This document shows, one piece after another, positions 34,501-49,200 of a stretch of 64,000 nucleotides of DNA. A model generated the notes under the pieces. The model did no database searches. It was not told the origin of the DNA and worked only from the letters and a program-made list of their open reading frames with translations. The translations under genes were made by a program, and so were the position numbers. Source of the DNA: Dromaius novaehollandiae. Lineage: Eukaryota > Chordata > Aves > Casuariiformes > Dromaiidae. The stretch spans positions 14,562,469 through 14,626,468 of the forward strand of contig NC_088112.1 of NCBI RefSeq assembly GCF_036370855.1, written 5' to 3'. Positions within the stretch are counted from its first letter, which is position 1. Every line of letters begins with the position of its first letter.

Positions 34501-36858
34501 TGTTGTGCAAACTTGAGGCCAAGGGTTTTGCTTTTGTGTGCTGTAGTATTCCTTGATAGCTGGATCCACAGTTCTTACTTCTTGGCTATTGCTCTACATA
34601 GTTCACCAGGCTTTCTGGTTTTCAGCCCATAGCTTGTAAGCTAATGTAACACCATTCCAATTCCTCTATTTGCTCAAGATAAATAATATCCCTCCACCCT
34701 TTGACTCTGTAGTGACTTGCTTTACAGTCTTCAGATTAACACAAGTTCTGTGAATTTCTCCTCTCGTTTTTAGTTGTGGTGATGGGTACAGGCCAGTCTA
34801 AATTTTTCACTCTATGGCATTTAAATGGCCTCTGAAGATGCCAAATCTCTAAAATCCCTTGTGTGTGGATCTCCATTAGGAGATGGCTTCACTGTCTTCA
34901 CTTAAGCACATTAAGTGCTGTGTCTAGTGTGTGAAGTGCATGATTTAAGAAACTGAAAGTTACTGAAGTTTCAGTGAGCAAAAGTTGTGTTAAGAAAATT
35001 CTGTTAGTTCTTTATAAACAAACTTGCTCTCTTAGGAGCGTGATGAGAAGATAGAGGAGCTCCAAGCTGCTCTGCAGGAGGCAAAACAAAAATTGGACAA
35101 CCTGCATACTAAGCAAAAGGACTCAGAGCAAGGCCTGCGTAGATCAAAGCGAGTGGCTGCCTCATCCACTCTGCAACAGGAGCTGCTAGAAACTAAAGCC
35201 AAACTGGAGCAATGTCAAATGGAGTTGAATATGGCGACAGCAGGTAATGCAGTGGTGCTGCACTGGCTCTGCCAATGTCTGAGGCCTCCTTGCAGAGGGT
35301 CAGAGTACAGTACTGTGTACTGGATTTGGACATCCTGAAACCACTATTTTGAGTTGTGGGAGGAGACAGGAAGTGTGCTGGATGGATTTGTCCTCATTGT
35401 TTACATGATGATCACAGAATCTAGAAAGTCCCTTTACTTAACTGAAGGGAGATGAAATAGCCATGTCTGCACAAACCCAAAGCTTTTCTCAGTTTGCCTG
35501 TGGCAGCTTGTCTCAAAGGGACTACTTAACTTGAGGAAAAACTTAAGTCTTATGAATATACTATAGCTTGCTGCTTTTGTCTGTTCCCAGAGATGCGCAA
35601 GTACCAGAAGTTAGTGGAGCCACCTCCCTCTGCCAAACCCATTACTATGGACGTAGACAAGAAGCTGGAGGATGGGCAAAAGGTAAATCCACCACTGTGT
35701 TACAGAAAGGCACTCTTGCCAGGGGAAGTAGTTGCAAGTTTAGAGTGTTTGGAGCTGCAGTCTCCAGGTTTTTAAAGGAATGGTTAAAGGCAAGAGATCT
35801 GTTGAAAACAGACCTTTATCAGATGGGTGGAAGGTGCTGCTATCAGTGACACCACTGGACCTCACCTTAGTACTGTGTGTCTGGGTTACCTTGAAGGGCC
35901 TTTGTTTCCAGAGCAATGTCAAAACTAGATGTTACATTAAATCTCTCCCTCCTGTAGAATGTCAGATTGCTGCGGTCAGAATTGCAGAAACTTGGGGAGT
36001 CTCTCCAGTCTGCAGAGAGGGCGTGCTGCCACAGTACAAGTGCAGGAAAACTTCGAGAAGCCCTCTGTACTTGTGATGACATTCTGGCTAGACAGGTAAC
36101 ATGTCTGTTTTGTTGTGGGTTGCAGGGGATTTAGACTAAGGCACTTTGCCATAATCAGCAGATAAACCTAGGTTCTTGCAGCTGCAAATATAAATGTCTA
36201 TTGCATTAGGGGGCTAGATTGCTAACTCTTTCAATGACTGAGTCAAACTGCATATTTATAACTTGGACCCAGATTGTTCCTGTTCAGTCACCTGACAGCC
36301 TGCACTGAGAGTAGGAGAATTTTGAGTTTTCATTTCCTTAACCACTGCATTCCCTCACAGCTGCTATGACAGCATGTTTTTGCAGCAGGATGGATTCAGT
36401 TTTTTCCTAGCTTTACTGTTCCTGTTTTGTCATTAAATGGCTATACTGGTGTCAGTAGAAGTTTATATGGTCTTATTTAGCACACCAGTTAAACTGCCTT
36501 TGCCAAAGTTCACTATTCAATTCATAGTAGCTAGGGAGTTAGGGAAATTGTCACAGATCTGAATATACTGCCTTCACCTTCTCAGGACCAAACACTGGCA
36601 GAACTGCAGAACAACATGATGCTGGTAAAACTAGATCTGAGGAAGAAAGCAGCTTGCATTGCTGAACAGTACCACACTGTGCAGAAGCTCCAGGCTCCTC
36701 CAACATCTACCTTAAAGAAACGGTTCTGTGCCAACAGGGAAAATCTACAACCAAACCAACCTCCTGGTAAAAAGCCCTTCCTGCACAACTTTCTGCCACG
36801 TTCAGCTTCCCGTCCTGTTGTTGGCAGAGGGTGGCAACTTCGTTCAGTTGCTCTATGA
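28565..36858 (+). CDS. KIF20A: KIF20A (MKLP2), mitotic kinesin-6 (complete, 18 coding exons)
   Basis: KIF20A is a plus-end-directed kinesin needed for cytokinesis; it carries the chromosomal passenger complex to the central spindle. Exons: 28565-28723, 29227-29316, 29436-29555, 30004-30142, 30240-30427, 30515-30659, 31246-31446, 31685-31796, 31890-31961, 32552-32695, 32780-32945, 33205-33369, 34079-34218, 34314-34416, 35036-35243, 35591-35682, 35958-36095, 36586-36858. They join in frame to 884 aa (about 890 in human). Motor: VKVYLRVRPL, P-loop GITNSGKT at about 158-165, switch I NSSRSHS at about 381-387, switch II DLAGSE at 414-419, ending about 512. A long kinesin-6 insert follows the P-loop. 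Residues about 565-790 form coiled coil, and the tail is basic with PGKKPFLHNFLPR. All ATPase motifs are intact. Confidence 0.97.
29706..29745. repeat. Poly-T tract in KIF20A intron
   Basis: About 40 bases of nearly pure T lie in the intron after 29555. It is ordinary homopolymer sequence, not next to a used acceptor. Confidence 0.85.
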
Positions 36859-36912
36859 CACTTACCAAAAAGATATCTCTGCCCCACTATTACTGGAACA
36901 GGTGGCAAATCC

Positions 36913-36918
36913 AATATA
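36913..36918 (+). terminator. KIF20A: Possible KIF20A poly(A) signal (AATATA)
   Basis: The variant signal AATATA lies 55 bases after the KIF20A stop and is followed by T/G-rich sequence (CTGTTTGTGCGCTTGTTTTTT). A canonical AATAAA does not appear on the plus strand until 37679-37684, which would run through the last SFXN1 exon. The near site is preferred. Confidence 0.5.
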
Positions 36919-36943
36919 ATAGCATCTGTTTGTGCGCTTGTTT

Positions 36944-36949
36944 TTTATT
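36944..36949 (-). terminator. SFXN1: Possible SFXN1 poly(A) signal (AATAAA)
   Basis: AATAAA on the minus strand lies about 260 bases after the SFXN1 stop. If used, the SFXN1 transcript would end near 36920-36930 and touch or overlap the end of the KIF20A transcript. ATTAAA at 37002-37007 is an alternative. Confidence 0.5.
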
Positions 36950-37207
36950 ATTGTAGCTGCTTGAGAGCTTACGTAAACATTTGTATATGTATGGTTAAAC
37001 TTTTAATCAAAACCAAAGTGGACAAATAAGCTTTTGTAACTTAAACACTATAATGAGGAAAGTTCTTCTTTGATCATCCACATTATTTTATATTTAAAGT
37101 TGTTTAACAAAAGGACAGGTCAAGTGAGTTCTCTTTAACTATGTTGGCACATAACTCATAAATCAGTTCACAAGATCCTCTGGGAAAGACAGTCTGCCTT
37201 CCTTGAA

Positions 37208-40200
37208 TTATAATCCTTTATTAAAGTATACACGTTCTAATTCAGGGCTGCTCTCTTGGATCTTGGCTTGCAGTTCTGGCTCCAAGCGTGCTACAGACAT
37301 GGAACTAAGCAAAAGAAACAGTAAAATGGTTATATATAACAAGCACTTGAGTCTAAACTAAGAAAGATGATGCATCTGGTTAAACTGCCTGGATTGTGAA
37401 AAGGGTTTATTTTCTTGTTTTGTGTTTTTCTTATGAACAAGTCATGCTTGCAGACCAGGGGTGAATGACCTCTTAAATGGCAGTAAGATGTTCTACTGAT
37501 TCAAGAAACAGCTGAACTGCTACTGTCATGAGGTTAGGAATCTACTTAGTTACTTAAGGTCATTCCTGGCAATAGAAATAGAGCCTAGAAATAGAATAGA
37601 GCTTCCCGCTCTAAAAGTTTGTTCTCTTAAAAATAATGTATATGCTTATTTAACTTACTGCATGATTTTATTCAGCCAAATAAAGGAGTTATTTTATAAG
37701 AGTCATCTTGCATGACCTGGCAGCTGAATTCAGTTTTCTGTAATTTCCTAAATACAGTTTTCACAGCTGCAATTTCCTAGATACAGAGATCTAATTTTTC
37801 TTGTGAAATTAGTAAGCAAATTTAGTCTCTATGAACATGAACTTGAGAGCCTGGTTAAAATCAGGAACTGCATCACAATTGCTGTGCAAGTTTTTCAAGT
37901 CAACTCCAGGTAGCCTAGTGCCACTTTTTTTTTTTTTTCCCAATACAACACTTTTCTGTTCTTTGCCAGACAGGGAAACAATGTCAAGTTGCTTTGTTGA
38001 ACTCAAACAATATAAACAAATTAATGCAGATGAAAATCAGATATTGTTTTCTAGAAGTCAAAAGCTATTTAACTGATTCAGCGCCAAATTGCATCTTAAG
38101 TTGCATTTGGCACCTTGTCAATTACATGTACTAATTTTGGCAATCACTAATAATACAAGAGGGACAGGTCAGTTGAGTTTAAGACCCTGCCCTTTACATA
38201 CTGCAATTTGAGGTAATGTAACTGTAATTGGAGATAAAACCATAATGAAACTTAGATGGGTTAGGTATAAAAAAAACATTTCTAAGATAGTGTTGCATTG
38301 ATGAAAAATTCTTATTTGGAAAAAAGGTAAATCAAATTATGAATAAGCACATATAGTCAAGTGCTGTTCTCTATAACCAGTAGGAGTTCTCCATTGAAAA
38401 TAAAATGGGATCTGACAGCATTCAACAATGTCATGACCTTATTAGACATCAGTCTGTTGCTTGGGCTACATTAGTCTCTTGCATGAATCGTCCCAGTGAT
38501 TCCTAACTTATCAAGTTCAAATTCCTCCTCTGAGACTGGAAGTCCCAACCTTCTCAGTCTGGAATGGCATGTCCAAACTATTCCCCTAAGCCTCTTCTCT
38601 TGTTCACTATCCCTCCATAGATGCAGCTCTGAAGCTGCTAGGAGTTTATAAACAAACAAGCCCACTTCAGCTATTATGTATTACTGATGAATAAGAATTA
38701 TTACTTTTCTGAATTTTCTCATGTTTATCACATGTTATATGGGAATTGAGACTGTATGCTCTAAGAAGCAATGACCATTTATTTGTGTGTCTTTCTGCAG
38801 TACCTTGCATGCATCTGGAAGTGTAACATTAAAGTAAGAATAACAAAACAGGAATATGTACCTTTTTTGAGGAAACAGTGCACAGCACAAGGGTGTTGCA
38901 AACACGAGACTAGAGAAGATAAAAATGGGTTTACAGTATTTAGGATACTAAAAGAAAATTCAAAACCCTTAAGCATGATCTTCTAGACAGAAAACTTATT
39001 TACTTTATTCACTGTTTTTTGTGGACAGTGAGGAAGTGCTGGGTAACCTTTATTTTTCACTACATTATACCATATGAATTAATTTACCTACTATGCAGTA
39101 GTAAATGCATCAATGCTATGCTTACAAATGTGTATAAAATTTTCATTCCATGTCCTTTCACAGCACTTTGCATAGGTGTACATGACAAAATACTAGACAG
39201 GAGATTCAAGCCCTCAATTAACAAGAACTGTGCTTCAAGAATTCATCAAAACTACAGGATTAGATTCCAATTATTATTTATGGAGGGAACAGCCAAAGCA
39301 CCTTTTAAATCAAGCTGCTAAGTGCCTTTTCTTTGCCACTCCCATTCTCCCTCCTCCCTACTCTTTTCCTGGAAGTTTCTTCATTACTAACTGCTTGCTT
39401 TTTTTTATATCATTATCAGTTACAGAGATGGAAGTCAAGTAACTGCTCCAGTCTCACTAACTTCTCAACTCAATGGAGGAACAAATCATTTCTGCAGCTT
39501 CTTGTTTCTATTGCTTTAACCTACATAGGCTTTTCCTTTAAATTAAGTGCAAATATTTCCACTTCCTCCTTCCAAAAAAAAAAAAAACCTACAGGTACAT
39601 CTTAAAACAGCAGACATGATTCAAACAAATCACTCACCAGAAGCCAACTAATCCAACTTGAATGGGAGCACTCATCCATGGAAATCTCTGTTAAAAAATC
39701 ATACACAGTGAGTATGGTATCTTTTTCTCCCCTTCCTGGAAACTTCTTGTATTGTAAGAGACAGATTAGATCTAAAAGACTGGGACACAAAGAAGGCAAA
39801 ACAATTACTGGCATACCTTAAACCTGAGCTCTAATTTGAGAGCCTGATCCAAATCCTTTTGAATGTAATAGAAAATTCCCGGGGATATCACGGTACACAG
39901 GTATCCTGAGTAAGTGTCCCTTAGAAACTGCCATAGGTGGCTGGTGGTTTTCCTCGAGACCTGATTCTGACCTGAGTACATGCACCATTTCTTCTGTGAG
40001 TCACTTATGCTCATAGAATCTAGCAACATTGCCAAAGTTTGGAGCAATACAGCCAGTGCCAGGTCTTGAGCGCACAGTGAATTTGGTCCAAGAATCCCTG
40101 TGCAGAGGTAGCTCTAGCTACAGCTCCTCTCTCCTCGCTGACATTGAATGGTTCTAATTTACAACTGGGGATTTGTTTTGTGTGCAATAGCAGCTGCCAT

Positions 40201-43200
40201 CCAAAAATAAGGGAGGTGTCTTGCCTCTCTTAGCCCTTTCTCCATTCATGTGATTTGTTCTGTGAGCTACAGGGGTAAGTTCCTATGTATCAGTCCAGTA
40301 TACTCTAGTTCTGCAAGAACTCAGCTCCTTTTATAAAAGGAAAAAAATAGTGGAGGAACTGGGGAAATAAAACAGAAAGCAACCTGTAAGATACAGATGC
40401 TTATTTTTAGCATATTCTTCAATATTTTGACTTTTGCAGAACTCAAGGAATATAACAGTTTTCTTGTAGGTCTTTAAATGATTTAGGAATCCCCCCTCCC
40501 CGTTCTGTGTTAGAATTTTAGTTTAAATTAATTACTAATGAAATAAAACCAGACCTGTTTAAATGAGACTGCTGCAATTGGCTTTTGTTGTTACAATAAA
40601 GTAAGTGCCTCCAATAAGCAGGACACACATAACTGCTCCTATAACAAGAAGTTGATTTTAAAACAAAACTGCTAATGAGTTAAAATTACACATTACAGTG
40701 GATAAGTACAAAGATGATGTTTTCTGCAAGAAACATTTCTCCAGCTGTAGAAGTTGGTGGGAGGGGAACTGGTGAATAAGAGATGGTCAATATTTAAAGG
40801 GAGAAAGGAAGTTTAGAAAGCTCAGTAGGATGCAGCTGGTGCTAAAAGTAGTATGAAAGGCATGGAAAACAAGCCTGGAATAAGCTTTCTCCAGAGCTTG
40901 AGAGTGATGAAGAAATGATGTAGAAGATTGTTCCTCTTTTTCTTGGAGGCAGTCTGTAATCCAGAAATGAGTGCAGGAAGAACTGTGCAATTCAGCAATT
41001 GCTTGCAACAATCGATAACAAATGGAAGAAGACAGCAATAGCAAGAAGCATAAAGAGTGAATTTAGCAGTCCTCTGCTGTTCTGCCATTCCACTCTGTCC
41101 ATCTTAACTTGACTTTCAGCTGAGATAAATTTACTGAAAAAGATTTAAGCTTTGTATGTTGGGAGAGTTAATGATGACAGATGATGTGACCTACACCAGA
41201 AGGTCAGAAATCAGACTGTGCTTATCACAGCTTAAGTATGAAGGGCATAGGACTGTGGTGGGACTGACAGCTGTTACACGTATTTGGGAAAACAAGTCAA
41301 TTTCCATACTGTGAAAGACTTCAATTTGAGGGGAGAACTAAGGGAGAGGAATGCTAAGCATTGCAGTGTGAGCTGAGATATTTAACAGAAAAGCCCAAAA
41401 TATGATTTTATAACTAAAAGGAGTGTTAGAGGGTATCATGACAGTATTATTATTAAATATTGGTTTCAAATCTTTATCTGAGTTGGTCATTAAACTGAAA
41501 GACAGAGGTGTCTAGTAGTACACACAACATAAGTAATGCTTATTTCATTTGGTGGAACATTTTTTGCCAAAGTGCCTGATCCGAAGATAAAGTTACTTTA
41601 TTTTTCAAGAATGCTACCAGACTACACTAATTAAGAAAGATGGTGGGGGAAAAAAAGATGGTGGGGAAAAAATCAAAAAGGTCAATATTAAGAATTGTAA
41701 CTGCCCAGGGAACAATTCTGAAACAATAAAGCAAGTCTCAAATGCAGACTGTACATCCCTACAAAGAGATAAAATAAAGAAGCATATTTAGTGTGCTAGA
41801 CATCTATTGTTTAACCCAGGAAGAAGGCAGTTCCAGATGAATTAGGATTTAATTTCCAGATGACTTTGTGGAATCATTAGCAGTTAGTGCAAATAAAGAG
41901 AAATGCAGAAATGATAATTAAGCCAACAAAAGACACAAGGAAAATCAAAGATTTCCTAAATGCTTTCTTTCGTTGTTAGATCTTAAAGTCTGCCAGCTTT
42001 CCCAGCCTAACTACGCCTGTTTTCAAGAAGATGAATAAATGAAACGACAGTTAAATTAGGAACGCATGAAAGAATCTACAGCATAAGAAGGATGATTTAA
42101 AAAAAAGGTGCTCTGTTCTAGTTTTGTAACAGTTTTGAATACATATTTTAGCTGCAGTTTAACAGAATCCAGGTAGCTTGTTTTATAGGATGCAAGAGGA
42201 AATTAATGGAGTCAACTTGAATGTCAACATGCTATGCAAAATAGGAGAGAAACAGTAGATGAAGCTGTGAGAGTGGTAATATAAATTAAAACTTCAGTGT
42301 CAATTAGAATTTTAAGAAGTTTCTATGGAAGAAAATTTATTTCTTTAGGAGAAAGGTTATATGTAACTAAAATAAGGCTATAAAACCTATGCCTCATAAT
42401 AATGTTGTTTATGGCTCCTTCCAGTGCAGCAGATAAAATAACATGTTTCTGCACATAGCTAGTCAAGCGTAAATCAGTAGAGATAATGAATACAGACATT
42501 ATATAGCCTAATTATCAAGAATCACTACACTGCTTAATTACACAAAATGCATGCCAAAGCTGCTGCTGAAATCTAGGGAAAAAAAACCACACACACACAC
42601 GTGTGTGTGTGTGTTTTGTGTGTGTATTTACAGCTTTCAAGGCAAGAAATAATTAGATTCTTTTTAAATCAGCAAGTATATGTTTGTATTTTGAAAATAT
42701 CCTTGAACCATTTTCTAATAGTAACTATAGGGAATATTGTAATTCACACCAGTGTTGTCATCAAAACGTCCTCATGCAAAACAGTGTCAGAACACGAGGA
42801 TGAATATTGCTATATTACCTACAACTTATCTCAAACATCAGAGAATGACACCCTGCTTCTATCTCGCTGCAGATCATTGTTCTATTTTCTTCATTATTTA
42901 ACAACCATTTGACTATTTTCTGACCTTCTTGTGCTCTGGTTAATGGGCTTTGGCAGACATACAAAATTATTTTCAGGAGTGATGATGTGCAAAGCAAAGG
43001 CTAAGAGAAATGAGTTAGTAAAGCATTGTGTGGGTGGTGTCAGAGTACTGCAAATGCGATGGTGCTTCTGAAACCTCAAGAGAACATGCACAAGCTGCTT
43101 GTTAAAAATGCAGCTCATTCCTTAATGGTTTTAATACTAATCTATGCCAAGTGTTACCACTGACTACCTGCAGAGCAGTTTCACCTGAACTCACAGTCTT

Positions 43201-46200
43201 TGAGGCTGAGGGGAAGGAACAGGTGAGCATAAACGGTCATGATGGTACCAAAAACCACTGAGTAGTCACTGAAGAAATCTCTCATTTTTGCTGATCTGAA
43301 AAATTCACAACACCCTTATATTGATTATACTGCACAAAAAATAATCTGTATTTGTCTCCAAACCCTGAGAAAACCTTCCACAAATGTCACGTAATTGATA
43401 GTTGAGTTGATAGCATTTGTGACATCTCTCCCATGTCAAACCCATGTAAAATCATCTTTGCTCTAAATTTACAAATACTTTGATATTGGAAAATAAATAT
43501 TGCTGTTCTGAGTAATTAATACATTCTCAAGAACAAAACAGTATCATGAGCTGCTTAAAGTCACTGTACCAACAGGACAGAGGTCAAAAGACCAGCAATT
43601 ATGAAATAGCCAAATCAGTAGAGGGCTTTTATACTGTAGAATAGTAGTATATTTGGATGCATTGCAGCCTCACTTCTTTCAGGAGATATAAGCAGCACGC
43701 ACAAGCTTTTACTCTAAAGCTCAAATGCTGCATTTCCTATTCTTACATCATGAGAAATAGTGTTTTCTGTTAAGAAAGGGGAGGAAAAAAAGCAAAGCAC
43801 TTCCAAGAAAACAAAGTTCAAAATTTGAAGACACTTGGGACCTCTTCCTAGTGCCTCATTTATATACTAACACACAAGCATTTTCAAATGATGCATATAG
43901 CTGGGTAATCTAATTCAGCACAGGAAACATGAGCAGAAATAATATGAAATATAATTTAAATATTTAGTTTTAGGGAGTTTCATCTTAGGCGAACAAACAA
44001 ACAAAACCAAGCAACCCCCACAACTGCTTTTTCAAGGAAGGGTCTGGAAACTTTCAGAATACACTTTCTTTTCTTTTCCAACAGAAAGGAGTCAGACCCT
44101 TCTGGACTATTAGTTCCAGCTTGTCTGATGTGTTTCACAGGCAGATAAGAGTTTGTCCATAGCTAGGCAAGAAAGTAAACCAGTGATATCAACCAGCAAA
44201 GATAAAATCCCCTTTACTCCTAAATGGCCCCAGTCCCTCATGTGAAAACTGTTTCTCTCAATTTAGACAACCTAATAAAGAATTTCATTACTGTTCTTCA
44301 CCATCTCATGTACATATAGGGTATAACGTTGACTTAGTTTATATACTTACTAACACCAGGTTTTTTGAAAATGGCTTCACACTACTTTAGCACAAACAGA
44401 ATATAGGAAATATATCATCTTTACTGAAACACACCCATCCAATGCCTACCCTGCACTTGCTTTTTCAGTAATTTTAAAGGGTCACTTTCAAAAGAAGTTT
44501 TTATCATCGTTATTATTTCCAAACTCAAAGTGCTACTACAGCAGATAAGCAATGCTTCCTTATTAATATTAATATCTAGGAAAAAAGCATTAAAAATTTT
44601 TGCTATATTTGTAATAAACCGTATTTCAAGTCTTGAAACAAGGAAGGTTTATTAACTAGGAGGAACAGTGCACTTCAAGAACAATCACTAAAATAATGCA
44701 AAATTTCAAATTTTCTTAATGTTATTTTACAGTGTAATAAAAAGAACCCACCTATCTCTGTCTGTGAAAGGCATAAAGAAAGCAACCACAGAGCTGTAAA
44801 GCAGGCTCTACTGCCATACTGCTCATACAGTTCAGCACTCTCAGATCTCACCCATTTTCATGATGAATGCTCCACTTACGCTTTGCACAGCATCTTAGGC
44901 AGTGTTTGGGAAGTGCAGGGAGCGTTTAAGGAAAGATCATGTTTGAGTAGACAAATCAAGGCATCTTACCAAGTTCAGCTCGCAAAATCTTGTGTACAGG
45001 GAGTGGTGCAGTGGAGAAAATGAGGAACTGGCAGTTTTAAAGGGTTGGATCTCATCTAGCTCTGAACAACTCATTTAAAATGTTAAGGCCCTGATTCGGA
45101 CAAGTACCTTCATTTGTTGTCCCTCCATGTCATTTGGATTGCGCCTGTGACTTAAATTCAGGTTATGTGTAATTGCTTCCCTGAATCAGAGGCATAGTTC
45201 CCTTCATTTGTTTCTGTCTGCTTTCAGTTGAGAAGACCTGTTTTTTTGAAAGAATTACTCAGGTTCTCCCAGATTTGGTCTTAATGGTTAATCCCTGGTC
45301 AGAGTTGGAGGCCTCTAAATTTTAGTTCAACATTTTAGTACTTAGCACTCCCTAAGTACTCATTAAAATACTTCAATAGAATTAACTGGCACAGTTACAA
45401 GTATTTCAGATGTTTCTGAACATTCAAACTCCAATCTTATCCTACAGGAAGAAAAAATAAATGGTTTTCAGTAGCACACAAGTTCTTTTTCTAACTACAA
45501 TATTTGGTAGGAAAATATGAAGACTCAAATAGTATTTTAAATATAACATGAAAATATTAACTTAGGATATGAATATATGTATATAGATTATCAACAAAGA
45601 CTAACCTTTAAAAAGGCTCTCTTTTCCAATGTATTCATTATAAAGGGAGGAATTGCTGCAAATGAGAGAAAAAAATATGAACCTTGGAGAAAAAGGCATT
45701 TTTTAATTTTCTGTTAAGATGAACTAATGTATTACAACACAGTTTTAACAGCTACTTATCATTAGTTGAGCTTCCATTTCATTCTGCCAATTCAAGATAC
45801 CAGACTGGTATTTTACAGAGGTAGATTATCCCAAGAAGCGGAGCTTCTAACTTGACACTAAGCTAAACCTGAGCTCAATAAGCTGGCACTGGTCAAAGCA
45901 TCCACTCTCCACTAAACCAATTCCACTCAAGTAGAATTTGCTACTATTCCTTGCTAGCTATAACTCTTCTGCAAAAGCATCCCAAGAGCTCTTCTGTCAC
46001 CCTTGAGTGTATCATACTATAGACGTTTTCACAGTAAGAAGTGGTGTACACTTCCCTATGGAACTTCTTAACAGACATGTTAATACTGCCTGCAAAACTA
46101 TAAGATAATTTGGCTTTTGAGAAAACCTGTTTTATAGAATTTAAGCTCTCCTCACTTCAGGAACTAGTAATCAAGAACTATATTGACTGAAGTTATCCTT

Positions 46201-49200
46201 ACCCATGCCAGGAGCAGCCATAAGAATCCTTGATATAACCACTTGAGTAATTGCCTGCTGAGCTGCTTTGGTTGATTCACCCAATCTGTTTCCATTCTCA
46301 TCTGTGACAGGGATTCCAAACTTGAGTTCCCTGTTGAAAGATATAAAACCCGTGACTGTCATGCATTTACCCAGCTTCTGTCAGCTTATCTCTCTCCTCT
46401 TTAAATTCTGTCAGTTATAAAAATTATGTCCAAGATGTTGACAAAAGTGGAGGTTTATTTTCCAAGCTTGTTTTTAACACTCTTCGGCACAAAAGATTTC
46501 AAAAGGCAGAGAAGGAGTTGTGGAAGAAGCGAACAGCTGAATATCTGTAACAGCAATCTACCACCTGAACCTGATCCCATGCATTTCAAAGGGGAGGAGA
46601 AAAGATCTGTTATCTCTGCAGTCTACAGAAAGGACAGGTTCCTTCCAAAAGCAATTCAGAAAAGTTGAATTTTCTGGACTGCTCTCAAAGTTGACTGTCT
46701 TTTCCCACAGACAACACAGAGAACGCAGGAAGATAAGTTTCACTAAACTAAAAAGTAAGTCTTTGTGAAAATCCCCTCCCTGACATTCTAGTCTTAGAGG
46801 TTTTCACTTTAACCAGTAACAACATATTTGGAAGTATACAAGTAGGTACGAAAGCAACTATGTTTGTATAACTCTATTATTCTCTATGAGATATTTTGCT
46901 CAAATGCAGGATTAGGTGCTAAACCCACACCCAGGAGAACTTCTACGAGAGTAAGAAGCAGATAAAAGGACAGGTATACTGAAGACTACATTAATTCTTC
47001 TCCTTGCCTTTTATAAGAGATAAAATACTACAATGGATTGAACTTCATTGTGAATATAAACTTTGAATACTCCCTTTTTCCTCCCATAACCTTCTCTTCA
47101 TAAGAGGACATTTTCCATTTGTTTTTTCCCCACTTTATTTTTAGTTTTAGTCAAATCAGATTACATGTGAAATTTTGTTTCTGTGAAAGGGCATATTTTT
47201 GTAATCTCAGATGATTAAACAGAACTGCAGAGCCTGACTTCTATGACTAACTTCTGCATGTGGGATTTGAAGAACCATTTTTGAAATGACTATATTTTTC
47301 TGAAGAGGAGCCTGTATTTAAAGAGCACATGTGATCAAGTCTTGAAGGACAGGCACTTGATTTCTGAGATCCAAGGCTGAAGAAATAAATGGATATTTAT
47401 CTGAAGAGAATGAGGATGTTCTATTTTATATGTGTCTCAATCAATCAATCAAAACAAGACGGCATGAGGTTTTTGCAAGGTGCTGAAAAAAGCTAAAGAT
47501 ATATAACATGCTTTATTTAGTGACTTGCTGATCTAAAAACTTGATAACATTTTTTCTAGAATGAGTGATCTTTCTTTTTCTTACCTTTGTCTCATTAGTG
47601 GAATATTAATGCAGTTAGCAGCAGCAACAGCAGCAAAAGGAACAAATCGTCCTATAAGAGGTGAGACATGCTGTGAAAAGCACAGAGAGAAAAAAAAGAA
47701 TACAGGAAAAAGAATTACATAATGATTTTTTTCCAAAGGTCATATTAAGATGCTCTTCATGTACTAGTGATAGACCAAATTTACTTCCTTTAATTTAAAA
47801 TTCGGTGAAAACTCACTGGTGGGGCCTGTAGCAAAACAACAAACAAATAAGACTTAAGTCATAAATACTTCCATCAGAGTGAGCACTAGCATGAGATTGG
47901 CAAAAATAATCTTAATTTAGTAGCATCACTGCAGAGCAGTGTCAGCTTCTGTGTGCGCCTGTCAGCCCAACGGCAACACTAAATGGACCTTAACATCACT
48001 GTCTCCACTGGCAAGGTTACAGCCAGCAGACGTCCATACTAGCTGCTTTGCACCTAAGGGCACTGACTATACAGAAGCTATTCATCCAGTCAATATATTA
48101 TATAATCTGAATTACTCTCTTAAAATAGTCTCTCTCTCAAATAACTTGTCAATACTCTACCACTCCCAATACATTAAAGCATAAGCATAACCAAAGGGGT
48201 GCAAAATAGACTTTTGTTATTTTCTGTGAAGAATCTTTTATTTATCATGCTGTGCATTTGTTTAAAAGATTCAAATTTTCTACATGAAATCAGTTCAAGA
48301 GAGGCACATCCTGACAAGCTCTTCAGCTAGTCTAGAGTCAGCTTCCATGTTTGCTGAAGTGATACTGCACTTTTAAAAACACACCTATACCGTTTATGGT
48401 CATATTCAGCTAATGGCACACATCTTTGTAACTACACATTCCCATACTCCAGTTACCTTTCAAACGCTATTAAATACTTTGACACGTAACAAAGAAACCA
48501 CAAAACGGGCACTTTCACTGGATATAGTTTGTGTTAACAAAACAGCAATGATAGGCCATTTAAAATGTATTGAAGGCATCCATACAGGGGAAAATAAAGC
48601 TGGGATCTAAAGAAGGGAGCTGCCAAAGGCTATTACTGGGAGCTGTGCACAGCATGACACAGATATGCTGGAGGAGAAACGAGCCATTAACATTTTATAG
48701 AACGGCAAAGTCTAATTAAGAATGGGAAAAAATATCAGTGGTACCTTTGTTAGTGCATTAAGTCCTAAAGCTGTTGCAACAGCACCTGTGGTAGCAGAAA
48801 CATAGGCTGTTCCCAGCTGGCTAAAACAAAAATAAAAATCTTTGTACATACACAACAATTATATTTATGTCACTTTCTAAAATAATCATGTTTTTTATAC
48901 GTAGTTAAAAAAAATCCCAAGAGTTAAAGAATAAACCTTCCTGCGATACTGCAAGAGGATGTGGATGGAACATAAGTAAGGCTGTACCTATGCAAATGGG
49001 ACACTAAGTTAAACACTTTTCTCTCACTACCAGTAAAAATAACATGCAAAAAATATTTTAACATTCAGTTAAGTTCTACTCTGCATTGCTACCTATTCAG
49101 CATTTTTTCATGTGTTCCAGGCACGACCTTGAAGGATTTAATTCTATACTGTATTTAATTTGCTAATTAATTAAACTTATGCAACCATTTTAAATTTCTA

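Noticed and set aside
37679-37684. Plus-strand AATAAA as the main KIF20A poly(A) signal
   Set aside because: Using it would run the KIF20A transcript antisense through the last SFXN1 exon. The AATATA with a T/G-rich element at 36913 is nearer and better placed, though the far site remains possible.
41638-41675. Doubling of an AAGATGGTGGGG unit
   Set aside because: Only two imperfect copies in purine-rich DNA. It is likely local slippage and carries no further signal.
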